From Photobacterium proteolyticum (GTDB lineage: Bacteria > Pseudomonadota > Gammaproteobacteria > Enterobacterales > Vibrionaceae): a stretch of DNA of 64,000 nucleotides. Below the pieces are notes generated by a model, which did not search any database, was not told the DNA's origin, and saw nothing but the letters and a program-made list of their open reading frames with translations. Positions 1 to 9,530 of the stretch are shown here, piece by piece; position 1 is the stretch's first letter, and each line of letters starts with the position of its first letter. Location of the stretch: assembly GCF_001939735.1 (NCBI RefSeq), contig NZ_MJIL01000069.1, positions 124,001 through 188,000 on the forward strand. Direction: 5' to 3'. A program made the translations under genes and the position numbers.

Positions 1-536
1 CGAAAAAAATTCCTGAGCTGTATGTTGATCTGTCTTCGATTGCCAAAGGCTTTGGGGTGGACGTTGTTGCCGGTTACTTCGATGAGCTGAATGTTGTTGA
101 TTACATGGTTGAAATCGGCGGTGAGCTCACTATGCAGGGCAATAACGTTAAGGGCAAGCCTTGGCGTATTGCCATCGAGAAACCGACTGATGACGGTAGC
201 CGAGCGGTACAGGAAATCATTGAACCGGGTGACATGGCTGTGGCAACATCGGGTGATTATCGCAATTACTTCGAGGAAGACGGCGTGCGTTATTCGCACC
301 TGATCGATCCGAAGACTTGCAAGCCGATCACTAACCGGGTTGTATCGGTAACGGTTCTACACCCATCGAGCATGACTGCTGATGCGCTGGCAACAGCATT
401 TTCTGTGATGGGAGAAGAAAAGTCACTGGAGCTGGCACAGCAAGAGAGTTTGCCGGTGTTGCTGGTTGTTAAAACCGAACAGGGCTACAAAGAGTATACC
501 TCGGATGCCTTTGTTCCTTATTTGCAGAAGAAGTAG
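1..536 (+). CDS. apbE: FAD:protein FMN transferase ApbE, C-terminal part (5' end outside window)
   Basis: The open frame runs in from the window edge (first full codon at 3) and shows 177 residues. The fragment begins near the ApbE signature DLSSIAKGFGVD and continues through the IGGEL and ATSGDYRNYF segments typical of the family. ApbE uses FAD to attach FMN covalently to a Ser/Thr of target proteins; in Vibrionaceae the targets are the NqrB and NqrC subunits of the Na+-pumping NADH:quinone reductase. nqrM follows 9 bp downstream, as in the usual nqrA-F/apbE/nqrM order, so the missing upstream DNA probably holds nqr genes. The N-terminal lipoprotein signal cannot be seen. Confidence 0.93.
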   Translation, partial: KKIPELYVDLSSIAKGFGVDVVAGYFDELNVVDYMVEIGGELTMQGNNVKGKPWRIAIEKPTDDGSRAVQEIIEPGDMAVATSGDYRNYFEEDGVRYSHLIDPKTCKPITNRVVSVTVLHPSSMTADALATAFSVMGEEKSLELAQQESLPVLLVVKTEQGYKEYTSDAFVPYLQKK

Positions 537-545
537 AGAGTTATC

Positions 546-767
546 ATGGTCGTATATTTAACCACGTTTGCCGTCTTCTTGCTGGTTATCGTAGCCATGG
601 CTGTGGGCTACATTTTCCAGCGTAAAACGGTGAGCGGAAGCTGTGGTGGTCTTGATGGTATCGGGATTGCCAAAGAGTGTGATTGCCCGGAACCGTGTGA
701 CGCCCGTAAAAAGCGTGAAGCGCGTGAAGCAAGACATGCCGAATGGAAGAAAAATCAGATCATCTGA
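546..767 (+). CDS. nqrM: Na+-NQR maturation protein NqrM (DUF539)
   Basis: A 73-residue protein with one N-terminal membrane helix (about residues 4-24) followed by a cysteine-rich segment with Cys33, Cys45, Cys47 and Cys51, then a charged tail. This is the DUF539/NqrM layout. The family is known to be needed for assembly of Na+-NQR, probably by delivering iron to the Cys4 Fe site between NqrD and NqrE. It lies 9 bp after apbE and ends just before a strong terminator, so it is the last gene of the presumed nqr operon. Confidence 0.93.
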   Translation: MVVYLTTFAVFLLVIVAMAVGYIFQRKTVSGSCGGLDGIGIAKECDCPEPCDARKKREAREARHAEWKKNQII

Positions 768-790
768 TCAGCCTTCGTTCTGACGATTAG

Positions 791-820
791 AAAAAGCCTG
801 AGCATGCTCAGGTTTTTTTA
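791..820 (+). terminator. Rho-independent terminator after nqrM
   Basis: A perfect 16-bp palindrome (CCTGAGCATGCTCAGG, 797-812) is preceded by an A-run and followed by seven T. It closes the nqr/apbE/nqrM unit and, with the A-run on the other side, could also serve the convergent gene. Confidence 0.9.
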
Positions 821-839
821 TGGCAGGCAAGACGGCAAA

Positions 840-2072
840 CTAAATACTTTGGGCAACCTGTACTTGGTTCCGGCCACTTTGTTTTGCCCGGTAGAGATAG
901 GCATCGGCAGCCTTGAGCAGATCGCTAAGGGACTGATTACCACTCACCGTGCCAATGCTGATTGTGACATTAAGTGATGAGCCCTGATAGATAATATTCA
1001 AGTCTTCGATGGTCTGCCGCAATGTCTCCAGCCGGCTGGTGAACAGCTCAAAGTTTCCGCAGCTCTGAATGCAGAATTCTTCGCCGCCAAAGCGCGCGAC
1101 AATGTCATCGGGAAAATGTTGTTGCAGTTGCTGGCTGACCTGGACCAGCACTTCATCTCCGGCATCATGGCCGTATGTATCATTGACCTTTTTGAAAAAG
1201 TCGATATCCAGCATGGCGATATTGCGAAATTCGCAACGGTCTTGGCTGCAGCTTTGATTGAAGAAGTAACGCCGATTCCAAAGCCCGGTCAGTGCGTCCT
1301 GGTTCGCCATTCGGTATAGCTTGTCTGCGGTATCCTTCATACTCAGGATATGGTGAATGCGGCAGTAGAGTTCTTCCTGATTAAATGGTTTTTTAAGGAA
1401 ATCATTGGCGCCTGCTTTGAGAAACAGGGCTGTCATCGCATCGTCGTTGCTGCCTGAAAGCCCGAGTATGGCAAGCTGGTTACGGCTATACTGCTGGCGG
1501 ATTTCCCGGACCATAGTGATCCCGTCTTTTTCGGGCATGTCATGATCGGTGATGATCAGGCTGATATCAGGGTGTTGTTCCAGTTGCGCAATTGCCTCCT
1601 GGCCGTGACAGGCTTCTATGACCTCGAGGTTTTGTCGTCTTAGCAGGTTGACCAAATGGTGACGGACGGTGGCAGAATCTTCCACCACCATGGTTTTGTG
1701 CTGACTATTGGCCTCAAGTCGCTGCAATAGCGGAATGAGGTAAGCGACTGAAGCCGGACTGTCTTTCAGCAGGTAGTCGATAACCCCCTTGGACAGAACG
1801 GTATCGCGGATCTGCGTGCTGAATTGCGCTGTTAGCACAATGACCTTGAGGTTCTGGCTCAATACTAAATCAATGATTTCCCCGTCCTGACCATCCGGGA
1901 GGCAGTAGTCGAGTACAGTACAGAGAAAGTCCTTCTGCACTGAAAGGATCTCTCTGGCCTGAGCAATAGTTTCGGCAAATACGGGGTCAAAACCTGCCTG
2001 TGTTAGCTGGACGTTGAGGTAATTACGAAAGGCTCTGCTGTCTTCTACGACAAGGATTTTATATACCGACAT
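840..2072 (-). CDS. Two-receiver response regulator with GGDEF domain (diguanylate cyclase)
   Basis: 410 residues. The first receiver domain (about 1-120) has an acidic pocket and probable phospho-acceptor Asp55. The second receiver (about 126-245) has Asp176 in an LIITDHDMP context. A C-terminal GGDEF domain (about 255-405) has an intact GGEEF active-site motif at 329-333 with the usual DxD-type DIDFFK segment. The REC-REC-GGDEF order is that of PleD-like proteins. Expected role: cytoplasmic synthesis of c-di-GMP controlled by phosphorylation. No histidine kinase lies beside it, so the partner is unknown. It converges with nqrM and is divergent from dinB. The ATG at 2072 has a GGGAA-type ribosome site 7 bp upstream. 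Confidence 0.9.
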   Translation of the reverse strand: MSVYKILVVEDSRAFRNYLNVQLTQAGFDPVFAETIAQAREILSVQKDFLCTVLDYCLPDGQDGEIIDLVLSQNLKVIVLTAQFSTQIRDTVLSKGVIDYLLKDSPASVAYLIPLLQRLEANSQHKTMVVEDSATVRHHLVNLLRRQNLEVIEACHGQEAIAQLEQHPDISLIITDHDMPEKDGITMVREIRQQYSRNQLAILGLSGSNDDAMTALFLKAGANDFLKKPFNQEELYCRIHHILSMKDTADKLYRMANQDALTGLWNRRYFFNQSCSQDRCEFRNIAMLDIDFFKKVNDTYGHDAGDEVLVQVSQQLQQHFPDDIVARFGGEEFCIQSCGNFELFTSRLETLRQTIEDLNIIYQGSSLNVTISIGTVSGNQSLSDLLKAADAYLYRAKQSGRNQVQVAQSI

Positions 2073-2228
2073 TATTATTCCCTTACCCGATAGTGCAGGT
2101 CGTTACAGCTATCCTTGTGACTTTATTTATTGAGTAATAGCATTTTTACTCCCTCGGCGGCAACACAATATGCGCATAATTGTGCTGCGACGGGAGTAAT
2201 CCGGACTGCTTGTCTCAGATTCTGGTAA

Positions 2229-2253
2229 CTGTATAAAAAAACAGTGGTATAAT
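2229..2253 (+). promoter_or_regulatory. LexA (SOS) box overlapping the dinB promoter
   Basis: CTGTATAAAAAAACAG at 2229-2244 is a perfect CTGT-N8-ACAG SOS box. It is followed directly by TATAAT (2248-2253), so a bound LexA would cover the space between the -35 and -10 elements. No good -35 hexamer is visible. The start codon is 55 bp downstream of the -10. Confidence 0.88.
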
Positions 2254-2307
2254 GGATGTATCCAGCGTGAGAGATCTCAACACTGAAGCCGTTAATTTCA
2301 GAGAGCT

Positions 2308-3405
2308 ATGCCGCAGCCAAGTGTCATACCCGCCCCCACTGCTACAGTGCAGCGTAAAATTATCCATGTCGACATGGATTGCTTTTTCGCAGCTGTTGAA
2401 ATGCGTGATAACCCGGAGCTGAAGAACAAGCCGATAGCGATTGGCGGACGTTCAGAACAGCGTGGGGTGCTGAGTACCTGTAACTATCTTGCTCGCCAGT
2501 ATGGGATCAGATCGGCTATGCCGACAGCTCAGGCGATGAAGCTGTGTCCGCACCTGACGCTTGTTGCCGGGCGGATGGGAGTATATCGCGAGGTATCAAA
2601 ACAAATCCGGGCAATCTTTCAGCGCTACACTGATAAAATTGAGCCCCTTTCGTTGGATGAGGCTTACCTGGATGTTACCGACTGTGAGGTGATGCATGGT
2701 TCGGCGACACTGATTGCTCAGGACATCCGCCGGGCAATCCGGGAAGAGCTGGATCTGACGGCGTCGGCAGGCATCGCACCTGTTAAGTTCATTGCCAAGA
2801 TAGCATCGGATCTGAACAAACCCGATGGCCAGTATGTAGTTACACCTGACGATATCCCCGGCTTTGTTGCCAACCTGAAGCTGGAGAAAATCCCGGGGGT
2901 CGGTAAGGTCACTATCCAGAAGCTACATGAAAAGGGGCTTTATATCGGCAGGGATGTCCAGGAGTATGATCGGCACTTGCTGCTTCAGCAGTTCGGCAAA
3001 TTTGGCCAGTCTCTATGGTCCCGGGCGCACGGGGTCGATAATCGTGAAATTGTGGTTGAGCGCGAGCGCAAGTCGGTAGGTGTCGAACGGACCTTCTCGA
3101 AGAATATCATCAGCTATGAGCAGTGCTGGCAGGTTGTCGAGGCGTTGTATCCCGAGCTGGAAACACGTCTCAGGAAGGTGAGGCCGGAACTCAATATTGC
3201 CAAACAGGGGATTAAGGTCAAGTTTGCCGACTTTCAGCAAACGACGGTCGAGCACAGTCAGCCAAAGCTGGATAAGGCCCAGTTTGTCGGCCTGCTCAAC
3301 GAAGCGTTGACCCGGCAGAAGGATAGGGAGATCAGGCTGATAGGGCTTAGTGTCGGGCTTGAACAAGGGCTCAGGGCACAGCAGCTCTCTTTTGAGGGGT
3401 TTTAG
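2308..3405 (+). CDS. dinB: DNA polymerase IV (Y family, translesion)
   Basis: 365 residues. The palm motif [11 protein letters not shown] gives metal-binding Asp22 and steric-gate Phe27; [10 protein letters not shown] gives catalytic Asp117/Glu118; a helix-hairpin-helix segment (KIPGVGKVT) follows in the thumb, then the little-finger domain. Against E. coli DinB (starting [10 protein letters not shown]) the protein carries 14 extra N-terminal residues. No better internal start is visible, and ATG 2308 has AGAGAG 5-6 bp upstream. The enzyme copies past damaged bases without proofreading. The perfect LexA box upstream supports SOS induction. A dinB gene close to nqrM/apbE is the usual Vibrionaceae order. 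Confidence 0.96.
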   Translation: MPQPSVIPAPTATVQRKIIHVDMDCFFAAVEMRDNPELKNKPIAIGGRSEQRGVLSTCNYLARQYGIRSAMPTAQAMKLCPHLTLVAGRMGVYREVSKQIRAIFQRYTDKIEPLSLDEAYLDVTDCEVMHGSATLIAQDIRRAIREELDLTASAGIAPVKFIAKIASDLNKPDGQYVVTPDDIPGFVANLKLEKIPGVGKVTIQKLHEKGLYIGRDVQEYDRHLLLQQFGKFGQSLWSRAHGVDNREIVVERERKSVGVERTFSKNIISYEQCWQVVEALYPELETRLRKVRPELNIAKQGIKVKFADFQQTTVEHSQPKLDKAQFVGLLNEALTRQKDREIRLIGLSVGLEQGLRAQQLSFEGF

Positions 3406-3410
3406 TGATA

Positions 3411-3450
3411 AAAAAGCGAGCCTCTATTGCTAGAGACTCGCCTTTTATTA
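3411..3450. terminator. Bidirectional terminator between dinB and pepD
   Basis: The stem GCGAG-CCTCTA / TAGAGA-CTCGC has a 4-nt loop and one mismatch. It is flanked by an A-run before and TTTTATTAA after, so it can end both the plus-strand dinB and the minus-strand pepD transcripts. Confidence 0.85.
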
Positions 3451-3464
3451 AACGGGTTTTGTCA

Positions 3465-4922
3465 TTACTTAACCGGAATTGCCTTCAGGATAGCAACCAT
3501 CTGCTCCCAGAACAGACCAACCGTTTCAATGTTCACTTTCTCGTCTGGCGAGTGAGGGAACTTGATGGTTGGGCCGAAAGAGATCATATCCATGTTCGGG
3601 TACGGTTCTTTGAACAGACCGCACTCAAGGCCGGCGTGGATCACCATGATATTCGGTGTTCTGCCGTAGATGTTCTTGTACGTCTCGCGGAACAGGTGCA
3701 TGACTTCAGAGTCTGCATCTGGTTTCCAGCCCGGGTAGGCGCCAGAGAATTCGCACTGGGCACCGGCCAGATCGGCAACGGCCTTAAGCATGCCTTCTAC
3801 ATTGCTACGGCCAGAGTCGATCAGTGAGCGGATCAGGCAAAGAATAGTGATTTTGTCAGCGTCGGTGGTAATAACACCAACGTTTAGCGAGGTCTCAACC
3901 ACTCCTTCGATGTCATCACTCATGCGAAGTACACCGTTCGGGCAGGCATTCAGTACCGCATAGAAACGCTTCTGCGCTGTTTCGGTCAGTACGTCAGCAG
4001 GCAGTTCTGCTGGCTCGACAAACAGGTTGATGTCGGTTTCGACTTTGCCCAGTTCAGCACTCAGAATTGACTGGTAGTGGGTGAATAGCTCGTTTAGCTT
4101 GTCAACGTTGGCAGCCGGTAGTGTTGCCAGGGCAAAGGCTTCACGTGGGATTGCATTACGCAGGCTACCGCCGGTCAGGCTAGTCAGGCGTAGGCCTAGC
4201 TCTTCAGCGTGGGAAAACAGGAAGCGACCCAGCAGCTTGTTGGCATTGCCACGTCCGGTGTGAATGTCGCAGCCAGAGTGACCGCCTTTCAGGCCTTTGA
4301 TCACCATTTTAACTGCTGCATGTTCAGCCGGTACTGCCTCACGCTCAATATCCAGAGTGATCGAACCGTCGACGCCGCCAGCACAGCCCATGTACACTTC
4401 ACCCTCTTGCTCAGAGTCAGTGTTTAATAGGATGTCGCCTTCCAGCCAGCCTTCTTCCAGGCCAAACGCACCTGTCATACCAGCTTCTTCATCGATAGTC
4501 AGCAGGACTTCCAACGGACCGTGCTCAACATCTTTTGCTGCAAGCACAGCCAGACATGCGGCCATACCCATACCGTTGTCAGCACCTAGGGTCGTTCCCT
4601 TGGCTGTAACCCATTCGCCGTCGATATAAGGCAGAATCGGATCTTCTGTGAACTCGTGCTCAGTGTCTTCATTTTTCTGCGGTACCATATCAATGTGGGC
4701 TTGCAGAACAACACCTTTACGGTCTTCCATGCCCGGAGTAGCAGGCTTTTTGATAAAGACGTTACCGACCGCATCACGGCGTACATCTAGCCCTTCACCT
4801 TCGGCAAATTTGATGATGTGCTGAGCGAGTAGCTCTTCATGCTTTGAAGGGTGGGGAATGGAACAGATTTGATCGAAGAATTGCCACACAGGTTGCGGTG
4901 ACAGTTGACTGATTTCAGACAC
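3465..4922 (-). CDS. pepD: Aminoacyl-histidine dipeptidase (peptidase D, M20 family)
   Basis: 485 residues, the normal PepD length. M20 metal ligands are visible: His76 (with Asp78) in QAHIDMVPQ, Asp115 in GADNGMGMAA, Glu145/Glu146 in IDEEAGMTGA, Asp169 in LNTDSE, and a late His in IHAGLECGLF. The start is GTG at 4922, chosen because MSEISQLSPQP matches the E. coli N-terminus and a GGGAG ribosome site lies upstream. The enzyme is a cytosolic Zn-dependent dipeptidase that hydrolyses carnosine-like and other dipeptides. It is monocistronic and faces dinB across a shared terminator. Confidence 0.96.
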   Translation of the reverse strand: MSEISQLSPQPVWQFFDQICSIPHPSKHEELLAQHIIKFAEGEGLDVRRDAVGNVFIKKPATPGMEDRKGVVLQAHIDMVPQKNEDTEHEFTEDPILPYIDGEWVTAKGTTLGADNGMGMAACLAVLAAKDVEHGPLEVLLTIDEEAGMTGAFGLEEGWLEGDILLNTDSEQEGEVYMGCAGGVDGSITLDIEREAVPAEHAAVKMVIKGLKGGHSGCDIHTGRGNANKLLGRFLFSHAEELGLRLTSLTGGSLRNAIPREAFALATLPAANVDKLNELFTHYQSILSAELGKVETDINLFVEPAELPADVLTETAQKRFYAVLNACPNGVLRMSDDIEGVVETSLNVGVITTDADKITILCLIRSLIDSGRSNVEGMLKAVADLAGAQCEFSGAYPGWKPDADSEVMHLFRETYKNIYGRTPNIMVIHAGLECGLFKEPYPNMDMISFGPTIKFPHSPDEKVNIETVGLFWEQMVAILKAIPVK

Positions 4923-5053
4923 AGCAGTCTCCCTTATAAACTATTGGGCTTGAGCGATTCACCAGCTGAATATTAGCCAATGAGCTAGTTTGACTAGCAG
5001 AATAAACTATCGCGATTGCTTCAAGGATACCACTGTGTCTGAAACGTGGACAG

Positions 5054-6697
5054 TTAAATCTTAAATTGCGAAATATGGGCGTTAAGATTGTGACCGCTCG
5101 CAAGAAGTTGCTCACTGGCGGCTGATATTTGCTCCCCTTGATGAACGGTCTTTTGGCTGTGCTCTGTCAGTTGGGCAAGGTTGCTATTAATCGCCTCGGC
5201 GGCATGGGTTTGTTGGGTACTTGCATCGGCAATATGCTGATTGAGTTCCCGAATTGTGGTGATCTGCTCGCCGATGGCGGTTAGCGTATGGGCAACATCA
5301 TCGGCATGCCTGGCGGTACTGGCAGATTGTTCTCGGGTTTGCACGAGGGCTTCACTTACCTCTATGGCCCGGGCCTGGAGGCTATCAATAATTTCTTCGA
5401 TTTCGTTGGTGCTGGCCTGGGTGCGGGTCGCCAGGGTACGTACCTCGTCGGCAACCACAGCAAAGCCCCGGCCCTGTTCACCGGCTCGGGCGGCTTCAAT
5501 GGCCGCATTGAGTGCCAGCAGGTTGGTTTGGTCGGCAATGCCACGGATCACATCAAGCACCGAGCCAATAGTCTGTGAGTCTCTGGCCAGCGCCTGAGCG
5601 CTGGTATCGGTATTATCGAGCAGGTTGAGCAGAGCATGCATCTCAGCAGACGAGTTTGAGACAACAGAGATACTGGTTTCGCTCTGCTGGTGGGCATCCA
5701 TGGCGGCTTCTGCTGCCTGACGTGCCGACTGCGATACCTGCTGGTTACTGGTATGAAGCTGAAGCATGGCGGCGGTCACGCTGTCGACGCCTTTATGCGA
5801 CTCTGTTGCGCTGTTGACTGTGTGGGTCGCGACGGCATTGAGCTGGGTGGAAGTAGAGCTAATTTGTTCGCTGACGGGGGAGATCTCTTTCAGCATAATG
5901 CTGATCCTGCCGGCGAAGGTGTTGTAGGCTCGGGCAAGACGGCTTAGCTCGTCATTACCATGGCTGGGAAGGCGGAGTGTCAGATCGCCATCACCTTCGG
6001 CAATATCCTGCATGGCCGAGAGAGTCTCTTCACAGGGGGCGGTGATGGAGCGGCCAATCGACCATGCCATCACAAACATGATGGATAACGAGCCCAGCAG
6101 GATCAGCCCGAGCTGTTTCATTTCGGCATAGAACTGGGCCTGGACGTCGTCGACATAGATGCCCGAGCCGATAACCCATCCCCATGGCTGGAATCCTTTG
6201 ACATAGGAAATTTTCTCTACCGGGACTTCTGATCCAGGTTTTTCCCAGTAGTAGTCAACAAAACCGGCATCCTGTTGCTTGACCACAGCGACCATGTTCA
6301 AAAACAGCGGGTTACCGTGCGGGTCTTTAAAACCTGAGAGGTTCTTGCCGTCCAATGCGGGCTTGAAGGGGTGCATGACCATGTTAGGTGTCATGTCGTT
6401 GATCCAGAAATAGTCTTTTTCTTCATACCGGAGAGAGGCGATTGCCTGCTTGGCTTGCTGTTGGGCATCGGCACGACTTAACACGCCTTGTTGTTCCTGT
6501 TGGTAATAATAGTGAAACAGACTGTGGGCAGACTCGACGAGGTGGCGGGTTTTAAGGCGTTTCTGCTCCAGCATGCTTGACTGGTAATTGGAAGCGAAAA
6601 GTAGCAGAGGGATGAGGGACAGTACCGTGATGGTGATCCCCAGTAGATAAAGTCGCCGGCTGATAGATAATGCTCTTAGCTTATGTATGATGCCCAT
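5054..6697 (-). CDS. Methyl-accepting chemotaxis protein with single Cache sensor domain
   Basis: 547 residues from ATG 6697, which has AGGGACAGG just upstream; an in-frame start 25 codons earlier lacks such a site. Order: TM1 (about 17-36), periplasmic sCache_2-type domain (about 40-190, with [16 protein letters not shown] and [13 protein letters not shown]), TM2 (about 196-215), HAMP (about 216-270), and a methyl-accepting signalling domain with the conserved hairpin tip ([15 protein letters not shown]). Expected role: binding a small ligand, often a carboxylate in this Cache class, and signalling to CheA/CheW. The ligand cannot be read from sequence. No neighbouring genes suggest it. Confidence 0.94.
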   Translation of the reverse strand: MGIIHKLRALSISRRLYLLGITITVLSLIPLLLFASNYQSSMLEQKRLKTRHLVESAHSLFHYYYQQEQQGVLSRADAQQQAKQAIASLRYEEKDYFWINDMTPNMVMHPFKPALDGKNLSGFKDPHGNPLFLNMVAVVKQQDAGFVDYYWEKPGSEVPVEKISYVKGFQPWGWVIGSGIYVDDVQAQFYAEMKQLGLILLGSLSIMFVMAWSIGRSITAPCEETLSAMQDIAEGDGDLTLRLPSHGNDELSRLARAYNTFAGRISIMLKEISPVSEQISSTSTQLNAVATHTVNSATESHKGVDSVTAAMLQLHTSNQQVSQSARQAAEAAMDAHQQSETSISVVSNSSAEMHALLNLLDNTDTSAQALARDSQTIGSVLDVIRGIADQTNLLALNAAIEAARAGEQGRGFAVVADEVRTLATRTQASTNEIEEIIDSLQARAIEVSEALVQTREQSASTARHADDVAHTLTAIGEQITTIRELNQHIADASTQQTHAAEAINSNLAQLTEHSQKTVHQGEQISAASEQLLASGHNLNAHISQFKI

Positions 6698-6899
6698 AAC
6701 CTGTCCCTGTTTTATTGTCGTTATTATTTCCCCAGAACCCTTAGGGTATTTTGCGGTGGCATAACAAATCAAGAACTCGGCCGTAACACTTTAGTCGCGA
6801 ATTGCTAAAATTGTGCAGTTCGATTCTGTAATAAAATTACAGAAAAAAGAGGTGTCACGCACACAAAATAAAAAAGTGTGACGAAGTTAAAGAAAATGC

Positions 6900-6928
6900 T
6901 TGTAAGTTTATTACGTGAGGGGTATAGT
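6900..6928 (+). promoter_or_regulatory. Putative sigma-70 promoter of a short transcription unit
   Basis: TTGTAA (6900-6905) and TATAGT (6923-6928) are separated by exactly 17 bp, matching 4/6 and 5/6 of the consensus. Transcription would begin near 6935 and run toward the small ORF at 7084 and the terminator at 7292-7320. Confidence 0.5.
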
Positions 6929-7083
6929 TTACCCATCTTCTGGTGAAGACGAGATAACACAGTAAACCGCTCTAGGATGAGCCCGAGGTATCGCCTCCAA
7001 GGAACTGAGATTAAGTAAAGCCCTGATGGCTGAGCACTAAACGTTTTATGTGTTTTGATAACTTAATATTTAAGGTGATAAAG

Positions 7084-7173
7084 ATGAAAGCATTCGATTC
7101 AATTGCAAACTTTTGGAATAACCGTTCTGTGTTCACTGGTAACTTCCAGTACCCGAGCTCTTTCGGCTATTAA
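7084..7173 (+). CDS. Candidate 29-residue small protein, unknown function
   Basis: The ORF starts with ATG 7084, six bases after AAGGTG (7072-7077 region), a strong ribosome site, and ends with TAA at 7171-7173. The peptide begins MKAFDSIANFWNNRSV and ends SSFGY. It has five Phe, one Trp and two Tyr in 29 residues, with no membrane helix and no signal peptide. It sits inside a unit with its own promoter-like sequence and terminator, which argues for real translation. The run of aromatic codons could suit a leader peptide, but no aromatic-amino-acid gene follows. I do not recognise it. Confidence 0.45.
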   Translation: MKAFDSIANFWNNRSVFTGNFQYPSSFGY

Positions 7174-7291
7174 TTTATGATGTTGTGTCTGAGCCCTAAT
7201 GGTTCAGGCATGGTGTCCCGAGCAAGTATTGTTCACCCCCCTTTATTGAGAATTTGGAATATCCGCTTTTCGGCTATTCAAGACATTCTTC

Positions 7292-7320
7292 CGCCACTCC
7301 TTATTGGAGTGGCGTTTTTT
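7292..7320 (+). terminator. Terminator of the small-ORF transcript
   Basis: The perfect 9-bp stem CGCCACTCC / GGAGTGGCG (7292-7300, 7306-7314) has a 5-nt loop followed by seven T. It isolates the small unit from the purine permease, about 390 bp further on. Confidence 0.9.
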
Positions 7321-7597
7321 TATCTATCAAATCCCTTATCTTTTGCCGTCAAACCTTGCAGTTTTTAATGTTATAGCGGTGTATTCGATTACATGACGTC
7401 TGAGTTAATAAATTCATTGTTAACTTGATGCATATTATCGTTTGCGTGCCAGTGGAAAAATTTGAGCGATTAAAATATCAACATGATAATACAATGTTAA
7501 ATCAATGAAATTTATTGATTTTTTACTTTTATGGTTTCGCCTGGGTTGGTTTTTTATTCGGTTAGACCCGTGTGCTACTGATAGTTGCGTTATTTTC

Positions 7598-7661
7598 TGG
7601 AAATTGCTTGCCAAGCAACATATAATCGCCCCCCAAAAATAGACCACGCAAACGTTTTCTA
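7598..7661 (+). promoter_or_regulatory. Promoter and PurR operator of the purine permease
   Basis: TGGAAA (7598-7603), 17 bp, TATAAT (7621-7626), then ACGCAAACGTTTTCTA at 7646-7661. The last element matches the E. coli PurR operator consensus (ANGCAANCGNTTNCNT) at all fixed positions except the final one. It lies just after the expected transcription start, a position suited to repression. The stretch 7321-7597 is AT-rich and I see nothing else in it. Confidence 0.8.
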
Positions 7662-7707
7662 TTTTAACTTTAACCTAGCGCATATTATCTCCAAGGAACC
7701 GAGAGCA

Positions 7708-8997
7708 ATGCTTGAGAAACTATTCAAACTGACAGAGCACGGTACGGATGTTCGCACCGAACTGTTGGCGGGTCTGACGACCTTCCTGACAATGGCTTAC
7801 ATTATTTTTGTAAACCCGACAATGCTGGCCACCACGGGGATGGACCAGGGGGCTGTCTTTGTTGCTACTTGTCTGGCTGCAATGGTCGGCTGTTTCATTA
7901 TGGGCTTTGTCGCCAACTATCCGGTTGCTCAGGCTCCGGGAATGGGCTTGAATGCATTCTTTACCTATGGCGTAGTTCTTGGCATGGGGCACACGTGGCA
8001 GGTTGCACTGGCGGCGGTATTCCTGTCGGGCTTGTGCTTTATTGCCCTGAGTGTGCTGCGTGTACGTGAGTGGATCATCAATGCGATCCCAATGTCTTTG
8101 CGGACCGGTATCTCGGCGGGTATAGGTTTGTTCCTGGCGTTCATTGCACTACAGAGCTCGGGCATTGTGGTCGACAACCCGGCGACGCTGGTTCATGTCG
8201 GCGATCTGACAAGCTTCCCGGCTGTAATGGCTTCTCTGGGCTTTTTCCTGACCATTGCGCTTGTACACCGTGGTTATAAAGCTGCCGTATTGATTGCCAT
8301 TCTTTCGGTAACGGCCCTGGGCGTGCTGTTTGGTGATATTAGCTATGGCGGCGTTGTATCGGCTCCACCGAGCATTGCACCGACCTTTATGCAGATGGAT
8401 TTTAGCGGTGCACTGGAAGTTGGCCTGATTTCTGTAGTGTTTGCATTCCTGTTTGTCGATCTGTTCGATACCGCCGGCACGCTGGTCGGTGTGGCGACCA
8501 AAGCAGAGCTGATGGACAAAGACGGCAAGCTGCCGCGCCTGAACCGCGCGTTGCTGGCCGACAGTACGGCGACATCAGTGGGCGCGGTATTGGGTACCTC
8601 AAATACGACATCGTTTGTCGAGAGCGTGTCAGGGGTGGCTGTTGGTGGCCGTACCGGGTTGACCGCAGTGACAGTCGGTGTATTGTTCTTCCTGGCGTTG
8701 TTCTTCTCGCCATTGGCAGGTATGGTTCCAGCCTATGCGACTGCCGGTGCGTTGTTCTATGTAGCCATTCTGATGATGTCAGGTTTGGTAAGCGTAGATT
8801 GGCGCGACTTAACAGAAGCGGCACCTGTGGTTGTCGTTTGCCTGTTAATGCCGTTAACATACTCCATCGCTGAAGGTATCGGCCTTGGCTTTATCACTTA
8901 TGCTGCTGTTAAGGTTATGAGTGGCAAGGGAAGAGATGTAAATATTAGCGTATGGGTTATTGCTGCCCTGTTTCTTGCTAAAATTATCTTCTTATAA
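7708..8997 (+). CDS. NCS2-family purine permease (AzgA/PbuG type, guanine/hypoxanthine or adenine)
   Basis: 429 residues from ATG 7708; an upstream in-frame start at 7585 would read through the promoter and PurR box and is rejected. The start MLEKLFKLTEHGTDVRTE is typical of the AzgA branch. About 12-14 membrane segments are present, with family motifs QAPGMGLNAFF, FLFVDLFDTAGTLVGV and VSGVAVGGRTGLTA. It resembles B. subtilis PbuG and E. coli PurP, so it should be an inner-membrane proton symporter for a purine base; the exact base cannot be assigned. A PurR box precedes it, and gpt, which salvages guanine and xanthine, follows 53 bp later, probably in the same operon. Confidence 0.9.
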   Translation: MLEKLFKLTEHGTDVRTELLAGLTTFLTMAYIIFVNPTMLATTGMDQGAVFVATCLAAMVGCFIMGFVANYPVAQAPGMGLNAFFTYGVVLGMGHTWQVALAAVFLSGLCFIALSVLRVREWIINAIPMSLRTGISAGIGLFLAFIALQSSGIVVDNPATLVHVGDLTSFPAVMASLGFFLTIALVHRGYKAAVLIAILSVTALGVLFGDISYGGVVSAPPSIAPTFMQMDFSGALEVGLISVVFAFLFVDLFDTAGTLVGVATKAELMDKDGKLPRLNRALLADSTATSVGAVLGTSNTTSFVESVSGVAVGGRTGLTAVTVGVLFFLALFFSPLAGMVPAYATAGALFYVAILMMSGLVSVDWRDLTEAAPVVVVCLLMPLTYSIAEGIGLGFITYAAVKVMSGKGRDVNISVWVIAALFLAKIIFL

Positions 8998-9050
8998 CAG
9001 TTTATAAATATATCCAGCGACAATATCGCTGATTCAGAGGTTCATCGGAT

Positions 9051-9509
9051 ATGAGTAATAAGTTCATCATCACCTGGGACAACATGCAAATGTACACTCG
9101 TCAGCTGGCAGAAAAACTGCTTCCGGCTGATCAGTGGAAAGGTATCATTGCTGTTAGCCGCGGTGGTTTGGTTCCTTCAGCGATTTTGGCTCGTGAGCTT
9201 GGCATCCGTCACGTTGATACGGTATGTATCTCGAGCTACGACCACGATCACCAGCGTGAAATGAAAGTGTTGAAGCAGGCCGAAGGTGATGGTGAGGGTT
9301 TCATTGTCGTTGATGATCTGGTTGATACTGGCGGTACTGCCGAGATGATTCGTGCAATGTACCCGAAGGCCAAATTTGTCACTGTTTGTGCCAAGCCTGC
9401 CGGTAAGCACCTGGTTGATGACTACGTGGTGGACATTGCTCAGGACACATGGATTGAGCAGCCATGGGACATGGCCGTTACGTTTGTAGACCCTATTGCC
9501 AAACAATAA
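9051..9509 (+). CDS. gpt: Xanthine phosphoribosyltransferase
   Basis: 152 residues, the usual length. The PRPP-binding signature [12 protein letters not shown] lies at about 86-97, with the [12 protein letters not shown] loop near 35-46. The enzyme converts guanine, xanthine and hypoxanthine to nucleotides with PRPP at the inner face of the membrane. It lies 53 bp after the purine permease and before a terminator, so uptake and salvage are probably co-expressed under PurR. Confidence 0.96.
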   Translation: MSNKFIITWDNMQMYTRQLAEKLLPADQWKGIIAVSRGGLVPSAILARELGIRHVDTVCISSYDHDHQREMKVLKQAEGDGEGFIVVDDLVDTGGTAEMIRAMYPKAKFVTVCAKPAGKHLVDDYVVDIAQDTWIEQPWDMAVTFVDPIAKQ

Positions 9510-9530
9510 TTGATGGTCGATGAATGACTA

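Larger units (their letters stand above)
6935..7320 (+). ncRNA. Candidate ~390-nt structured transcript carrying a 29-codon ORF
   Basis: Between the chemoreceptor and the purine permease lies a self-contained unit: a promoter-like pair, about 150 nt of leader able to form several small hairpins (TCTTC/GAAGA at 6936-6949; GAGG/CCTC at 6985-6997), a short ORF with a strong ribosome site, and a good terminator. The 13-mers AGCCCTGATGGCT (7019-7031) and AGCCCTAATGGTT (7192-7204) differ at two positions, each folds into a small hairpin, and they flank the ORF. I do not recognise the RNA as a known riboswitch or sRNA. It could be a small-protein mRNA, a dual-function sRNA or an attenuator-like leader. 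Confidence 0.4.
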
